Source: Syntrophaceae bacterium (GTDB lineage: Bacteria; Desulfobacterota; Syntrophia; Syntrophales; UBA2185). Taken from it: a DNA stretch of 8,435 nt. Both the position numbers and the translations under genes were made by a program. Under the pieces are notes generated by a model, which was given only the letters and a program-made list of their open reading frames with translations, had not been told where the DNA came from and searched no databases. The stretch is taken from positions 1 to 8,435 of the forward strand of contig DNUI01000068.1 of NCBI GenBank assembly GCA_003508565.1. Reading direction: 5' to 3'. The number at the start of each line of letters is the position of its first letter. Positions within the stretch are counted from its first letter, which is position 1. This document shows, piece by piece, positions 4,568 through 8,435 of this stretch.

Positions 4568-6976
4568 ATGGCCTCCACCCTTCCACTAGTCCGCATTCAG
4601 ATTTCCGTCTTCCTTATATCTGCCTCCCTGATTTCCTATCAGCTCCTCCTGGTCAAGATGTTCTCCATTCAATACTGGTACCATTTCGCGTATCTCATCA
4701 TCAGCATCGCTCTCCTTGGCTTCGGGTCAAGTGGCACGTGTATCTTCCTTTTTAAACGACAACTGAAAAACCGATTTCCCTTCGTGCTTTTCATCTGTCC
4801 TCTCCTTTTCGTAGTGTCAATCTGGATGAATCTCTATCTGAACCGGCTCATCGCGTTCAATCCACTCATGATCATCTGGCACACGCAAGAGATCATACAC
4901 CTTCTTGCCTTAAGCCTTTCCATCTTCGTTCCTTTTTTCTTAGGCGCCCTGTGTATCGGAACTACTTTTGTCGCAGCTTCCGATCACATTCATACAATAT
5001 ACTTCGCGAACCTCACAGGTTCCGGTGTGGGAAGCCTGATCGTCTTTCTTTTCTTTTTCCATGTCAGTCCCTATGAAATCATGTTTATCATCTCACTGAT
5101 CACACTTTGTGCGGCCATGGTTGGAAGTACAAACCGCATGCGGCGGGGAATTATCTGTGTCTCTGGAATTGTGTTGATAATCCTCTATGTACTTCTATTC
5201 CGCTTTCTTCCGCTCCCGATGAGCAATTTCAAAGATCTCTCTCAGGCCGAAAACCTCACGGACGCGCAAAAAGAAATGGAAGTCTTCGGCCCCTTCGGCC
5301 TTGTCACGGTACTTTCCAGCCCTGCCTATCATTATCTCCCCGACCTGAGTCTAAAATGTCCCTACCCGTTGCCGCGACAGAAGGGTCTCTTTCTGGATGG
5401 CAATACCGTTGGAGCCATCAATGAGTTTACCGGTGCTATACATGACATTCGCATTATGGATTACCGGACAAACGCACTTGCTTACAAACTCTTGGATCAT
5501 CCCGAGGTGTTGATTATCGGCGGCGGCTCCGGGACGGAAATTCTCAACGCCCGCTACCATGAGGCGAAGAGCATCTCCGTTGTGGAAATGAACGATGACA
5601 TTGTTCATCTGATGCAGGAAACATACGACACATTCAGCGGCAATGTATATACCTTCGCCAATACCCGCGTTTTTATCGAGGATGGGAGGGGTTTTCTTCA
5701 GAGAACTCGCGAACGTTTTGATCTCATCCATATCAGCCTTCTCGAGTCTATGGGTACAGCTTCCGCCGGAGTTTACTCCCTGAATGAAAATTATCTTTTT
5801 ACAACAGAGGCGCTTACGTTGTGTCTGGACCGTCTCACACCGGGGGGACTACTCAGCATCTCCACCTGGATTAAGAACCCCCCCCGCGATACTATCAAGC
5901 TTCTTGCCATGGCCGTTGAGTCCGTGAAAAGACATGGAGACAACATCCCCGATCAATCGATCGTCATGATCAGGAGCTGGCAGACTGCTACGCTTCTGGT
6001 AAAAAACAGCGCGTTTAACCGTAACGACATATGGGCTATCAGGGAATTCTGCAAAAACCGCCTATTCGATATATCCTATCTCCCCGGTGTTGATGAAAAA
6101 GAAACCAATACGTTTAACATCCTGGAAGAAGATTTTTTCTATCATGCAGCAATCAGTCTTTTATCACAGGAAAGAGAAAAATTTTACCGCACGTATCCTT
6201 TTTATGTGAAACCGGCCACAGATGACAGGCCTTTCTATTCTCATTTTTTTAAAATGAATATGTTACAAGAATATCTCAGTTCAGCCAACCGCGCCATTAT
6301 TCCTTTCCTGGACTGGGGGTATATCCTGGTATTGATTACGGCATGCATTCTTGTTGTTCTGGGCATGACATTTATTCTGGCTCCCCTCGTGTTCGCGCTC
6401 CCCTCGCGAAAAGGCCTCATATCTGTTCTTGTGTATTTCGGCTCTCTGGGTATGGCCTATATGTTTCTAGAAATATCCATCCTGCAGCAATTCATACGCT
6501 ATCTCTACGACCCGGTATTTTCCGCAAGCATTGTCATCGGCTCATTCCTCGTGTATTCAGGGATAGGGAGCCTGATTGCAGGAAAAGTGAGTCCCCTGAA
6601 ATCAAAATACATCTTCTGGTCCGTACTGATCATCGGCATTGCCGGTCTCATGTTCCTTTCTGTCGACCTGTGGCTTCAGCAGGCCATCTCGGGCTTTCCC
6701 ATGTGGCTCAGAATGGTTTCGTGCAGCTTGCTTATTGCACCTCTTGCCGTTCCTATGGGCATCCCTTTCCCCTCGGGGCTCAGCACGTTCACCGCAGAAA
6801 GGGATGTACTCATCCCCTGGGCGTGGAGCATAAATGGTTTCTTTTCTGTCATAGGAAGTTCCGCAGCGGTGTTGATTGCCATAGGGTGTGGCTTTAAATG
6901 TATTATTGTGATAGCGTTGGTGCTCTATATTCTCTCGGCATTCACGTTTATCCGACTAAGAAGAAACGTTCCATAA
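4568..6976 (+). CDS. Polytopic membrane protein with central spermidine-synthase-like Rossmann domain
   Basis: An 802-residue member of the fused membrane/spermidine-synthase-like group. About seven hydrophobic helices (10-29, 41-62, 70-90, 110-134, 145-164, 169-186, 194-214) precede a soluble domain (about 220-580), and about seven more follow (583-608, 617-638, 652-672, 681-698, 715-735, 756-774, 777-796). The soluble domain has the nucleotide motif VLIIGGGSGTE (314-324), VVEMND (338-343) and EDGRGFL (371-377). PATDDRPF (549-556) and WAWSINGFFSVIGS (751-764) are also typical of this group. Two positions differ from true spermidine synthase: GGGDG is GGGSG, and the DxxDP active-site stretch is HISLLES (388-394), with Ser and Glu where the Asp residues are expected. 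Aminopropyl transfer is therefore doubtful. Arg/Lys-rich loops (63-69, 190-193, 613-615, 673-680, 796-799) suggest both termini are inside and the Rossmann domain outside. An 8-C run lies in the gene (5878-5885). No good ribosome site; likely coupled to pcm. Confidence 0.85.
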   Translation: MASTLPLVRIQISVFLISASLISYQLLLVKMFSIQYWYHFAYLIISIALLGFGSSGTCIFLFKRQLKNRFPFVLFICPLLFVVSIWMNLYLNRLIAFNPLMIIWHTQEIIHLLALSLSIFVPFFLGALCIGTTFVAASDHIHTIYFANLTGSGVGSLIVFLFFFHVSPYEIMFIISLITLCAAMVGSTNRMRRGIICVSGIVLIILYVLLFRFLPLPMSNFKDLSQAENLTDAQKEMEVFGPFGLVTVLSSPAYHYLPDLSLKCPYPLPRQKGLFLDGNTVGAINEFTGAIHDIRIMDYRTNALAYKLLDHPEVLIIGGGSGTEILNARYHEAKSISVVEMNDDIVHLMQETYDTFSGNVYTFANTRVFIEDGRGFLQRTRERFDLIHISLLESMGTASAGVYSLNENYLFTTEALTLCLDRLTPGGLLSISTWIKNPPRDTIKLLAMAVESVKRHGDNIPDQSIVMIRSWQTATLLVKNSAFNRNDIWAIREFCKNRLFDISYLPGVDEKETNTFNILEEDFFYHAAISLLSQEREKFYRTYPFYVKPATDDRPFYSHFFKMNMLQEYLSSANRAIIPFLDWGYILVLITACILVVLGMTFILAPLVFALPSRKGLISVLVYFGSLGMAYMFLEISILQQFIRYLYDPVFSASIVIGSFLVYSGIGSLIAGKVSPLKSKYIFWSVLIIGIAGLMFLSVDLWLQQAISGFPMWLRMVSCSLLIAPLAVPMGIPFPSGLSTFTAERDVLIPWAWSINGFFSVIGSSAAVLIAIGCGFKCIIVIALVLYILSAFTFIRLRRNVP

Positions 6977-6995
6977 TGGTCGAAATGAAAGCGAT

Positions 6996-7868
6996 ATGAA
7001 AACCCGCATAGACAGCGGTGTAAAGCCTTTAGCAATGAAACAAGACATCGGTGATGTCGAACTGCCGTATCTTTTATACGACAGCCAGGGGCCAACCTTG
7101 ATCCTGCTTCATGCAACGGGGTTCCTGCCATGGTTATGGCACCCTATAGCAAGAGAATTGTCTCCATCATTCAGGATCATTGCCCCTTACATCTGCGACT
7201 ACCGGAAAGCGGATCCTGAAAAAGGCGGCCTCCACTGGGCAGTTGTTGCACGTGATATTGCCGTTTTCTGCAGCAGAAATAATATTGAAAACCCATTCCT
7301 GGTGGGACATTCCATGGGAGCAACAGTTTCCACACTGGCGAATGTCCTCCACGGCGTAAAGGCAAAGGGCATGATCCTGATAGAACCAATCTTCCTGCAC
7401 GAGGATTTTTACCGCACCCGCATCAGTGTCAAAGAGCATCCGTTGGCTTCCAAAGCTTTGAAACGAAAAAATCACTGGAAGAATCCATCTGAGGCAATGG
7501 AGTATCTAAGATCAAAATCACTCTTTACGAAATGGACCGAGGAAATGCAGGAACTCTATATTACGTATGGAATGAAAGAAAGAAAAGGGGGCGGACTTGA
7601 ATTAGCCTGCTCCCCGAACACAGAAGCCGCCCTGTTTATCGGCGGTGTCCAATACAACGTATGGCCGCTTCTCTCAAAAGTTTCCTGCCCTGTTCTTGTG
7701 GTTGAAGGAGAAAAGACTGACAGCAAAAACTACATCAACCTCGAACGCGCCGTCAGTGCGTTGCCAAGAGCTTCTCACATCACTGTCGCCGGCGCAGGAC
7801 ATCTAGTTCCCATGGAACAGCCGGCGCAAATTACATCAATCATCAAAAAATTTTTTCATGCTACGTAA
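6996..7868 (+). CDS. Alpha/beta hydrolase fold protein
   Basis: A 290-residue cytosolic-looking protein with no signal peptide. It shows the fold's order: LILLHATGF (35-43) with the HG-type oxyanion segment, the nucleophile elbow GHSMGA (104-109) with Ser106, a cap region (about 133-215), the strand CPVLVVEGEKTD (231-242) where the acid should lie (Glu239 or Asp242), and His269 in GAGHLVPMEQP. The substrate cannot be predicted; esterase, lipase-like or C-C hydrolase are all possible. It follows the membrane protein after 19 bases, on the same strand, and probably belongs to the same transcript. The ribosome site is weak (GAAAG about 4 bases before the ATG). An ATG at 7035 (MKQDIG) is a possible alternative start. 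Confidence 0.88.
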   Translation: MKTRIDSGVKPLAMKQDIGDVELPYLLYDSQGPTLILLHATGFLPWLWHPIARELSPSFRIIAPYICDYRKADPEKGGLHWAVVARDIAVFCSRNNIENPFLVGHSMGATVSTLANVLHGVKAKGMILIEPIFLHEDFYRTRISVKEHPLASKALKRKNHWKNPSEAMEYLRSKSLFTKWTEEMQELYITYGMKERKGGGLELACSPNTEAALFIGGVQYNVWPLLSKVSCPVLVVEGEKTDSKNYINLERAVSALPRASHITVAGAGHLVPMEQPAQITSIIKKFFHAT

Positions 7869-8060
7869 CGAAAAAAACCTCATTCTCTCAGCTCACCCCC
7901 CCCCAAAAATATCCGCAGACAAAATTATTTTTAATAAAAAACACAAAATAGCGCATAATCACTTGAAAAAAAATTGCGCGTCATGTAGAAGAGGATATGT
8001 GGTTACTGTGCAGGTTTCAAAGAGGCCGGGTGAAAAAATATTGATAGGAGGGAAGGGAGT
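7869..8060. other. Intergenic AT-rich region before the desulforedoxin-like gene
   Basis: About 190 bases with A and T runs and a run of nine C (7896-7904). An overlapping frame from 7858 crosses it, but it has no ribosome site and would cover the next gene's start. No terminator was found for the upstream operon here. Confidence 0.5.
7963..7991 (+). promoter_or_regulatory. Sigma-70-type promoter candidate for the desulforedoxin-like gene
   Basis: TTGAAA (7963-7968, five of six to TTGACA) and TAGAAG (7986-7991, four of six to TATAAT) are separated by exactly 17 bases. Transcription would start near 7998, leaving a leader of about 60 bases. It suggests this gene is separate from the hydrolase operon. 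Confidence 0.45.
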
Positions 8061-8315
8061 ATGGCAAAGTTTAAAAAAGGTGATGTGTTGACGTGTGAAG
8101 TATGTGGTCTCGTCGTTGTTGTCGATGACTCGTGCGGATGCGCCATGGGCGAGATCATATGCTGCAAGAGCAAGCCCATGGTAAAGGGGAAAGCGTCAGC
8201 CGATAAGGCAAAAAAGCAGAAAGCAGCAGCCAAGACCGCTGCGAGAAAAGTTGTGAAAGCGAAGCCTGCTGTAAAGAAGGCTGGGAAAAAGCCCGCAGCG
8301 AAAGCAAAAAAATAG
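8061..8315 (+). CDS. Desulforedoxin-like Cys domain fused to a Lys/Ala-rich histone-H1-like tail
   Basis: An 84-residue protein in two parts. Residues 4-42 match the desulforedoxin pattern: a KKGDVLTCEVCGLVVVV start (CxxC at 12 and 15) and an ICCKSKPMVKG end (CC at 34-35). These four Cys would bind one iron as a distorted Fe(Cys)4 site. Two further Cys (25 and 27, CGC) are not in classical desulforedoxin. From residue 43 to the end the protein is almost only Lys, Ala, Arg, Val and Pro, with repeats of the KPAxKKA type like the C-terminal tail of histone H1, so it may bind DNA or RNA. The start is firm: GGAGGGAAGGGAG lies just upstream (8047-8059) of ATG 8061. It has its own promoter candidate and a terminator, so it is probably a single-gene unit. 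Function unknown. Confidence 0.85.
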   Translation: MAKFKKGDVLTCEVCGLVVVVDDSCGCAMGEIICCKSKPMVKGKASADKAKKQKAAAKTAARKVVKAKPAVKKAGKKPAAKAKK

Positions 8316-8355
8316 CACTATGTGATGTACCGGTAGTACGTAATAATGTTTTGTG

Positions 8356-8403
8356 AAACCCCGCTCCTCACAATCAACATGAGGTCGGGGTTTTCGCTTT
8401 TCC
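8356..8403 (+). terminator. Rho-independent terminator after the desulforedoxin-like gene
   Basis: AAACCCCG (8356-8363) pairs with CGGGGTTT (8386-8393). A second inner stem CCTCA/TGAGG (8366-8370 with 8380-8384) extends it past a small internal bulge, around the loop CAATCAACA. The stem runs straight into TTTTCGCTTTTCC, a T-rich tail. Confidence 0.88.
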
Positions 8404-8435
8404 CTGATTATTTTTGCATGACTCTTTGTTTTTTT

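Noticed and set aside
6976..6999. Seven-codon minicistron (TAATG at the membrane-protein stop, ATGA at the hydrolase start)
   Set aside because: The double overlap is neat, but seven codons with no ribosome site are easily due to chance. It could help coupling but cannot be supported as a gene.
7896..7904. Run of nine C as a phase-variation tract
   Set aside because: It lies in non-coding DNA just after the hydrolase stop and not between promoter elements that I can identify; no gene would be switched by slippage.
7858..8091. Plus-strand 77-residue ORF between the hydrolase and the desulforedoxin-like gene
   Set aside because: It overlaps the ends of both neighbours, lacks a ribosome site, and is built from translated A and C runs.
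1..8435. CRISPR arrays, tRNA or rRNA genes, insertion sequences
   Set aside because: No regular direct repeats, cloverleaf-like segments, transposase-like frames or terminal inverted repeats were seen on either strand.

Overview
The window looks like a chromosomal stretch from a strictly anaerobic, selenium-using bacterium, most likely one of the Desulfobacterota (the former Deltaproteobacteria, Syntrophus- or Syntrophobacter-like). This rests on the gene set: a Uxx-star glutaredoxin-like selenoprotein, a desulforedoxin-like protein, a pyruvoyl-dependent arginine decarboxylase, an exported isoaspartate methyltransferase and a stand-alone cyclic-nucleotide-binding domain. It is gene-content inference, not a phylogenetic placement. 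No mobile element, CRISPR array, rRNA or tRNA was seen.

Layout. Positions 1-64 probably hold the first codons of a gene on the minus strand with a hydrophobic N-terminus, divergent from the rest. An AT-rich intergenic region (65-319) leads into a two-gene unit. It encodes a 161-residue cyclic-nucleotide-binding-domain protein without a DNA-binding domain (320-805) and, 16 bases later, a 71-residue selenoprotein (822-1037). The selenoprotein reading frame crosses two in-frame TGA codons (858 and 1026), and each is followed at nearly the same distance by a SECIS-like hairpin with an AGGU loop. A third TGA at 1035 is the real stop. A normal gene caller sees nothing here. A perfect 10-bp hairpin (1122-1144) closes the unit.

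Next come an HtrA/DegP-type periplasmic serine protease with two PDZ domains (1220-2686) and a pyruvoyl-dependent arginine decarboxylase (start corrected to 2971, ending 3519). From about 3699 there is a tightly packed plus-strand set: a possible 39-residue small ORF, an isoaspartate methyltransferase with a signal peptide (3815-4564), an 802-residue membrane protein with a central spermidine-synthase-like domain (4568-6976), and an alpha/beta hydrolase (6996-7868). The last gene (8061-8315) has its own promoter candidate, a strong ribosome binding site and a clear terminator. It encodes a desulforedoxin-like Cys domain fused to a Lys/Ala-rich histone-H1-like tail.

How the genes may work together. 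Arginine decarboxylase makes agmatine, the entry to polyamines, and the large membrane protein carries a polyamine-synthase-like fold, but its expected catalytic Asp is replaced. Both the methyltransferase (signal peptide) and the Rossmann domain of the membrane protein (positive-inside topology) appear to lie outside the cytoplasm. With the HtrA protease this gives an envelope/protein-quality theme. The selenoprotein and the desulforedoxin-like protein suggest thiol, selenol and iron redox chemistry. The most notable discovery here is the two-selenocysteine mini-protein with its pair of matched SECIS elements.
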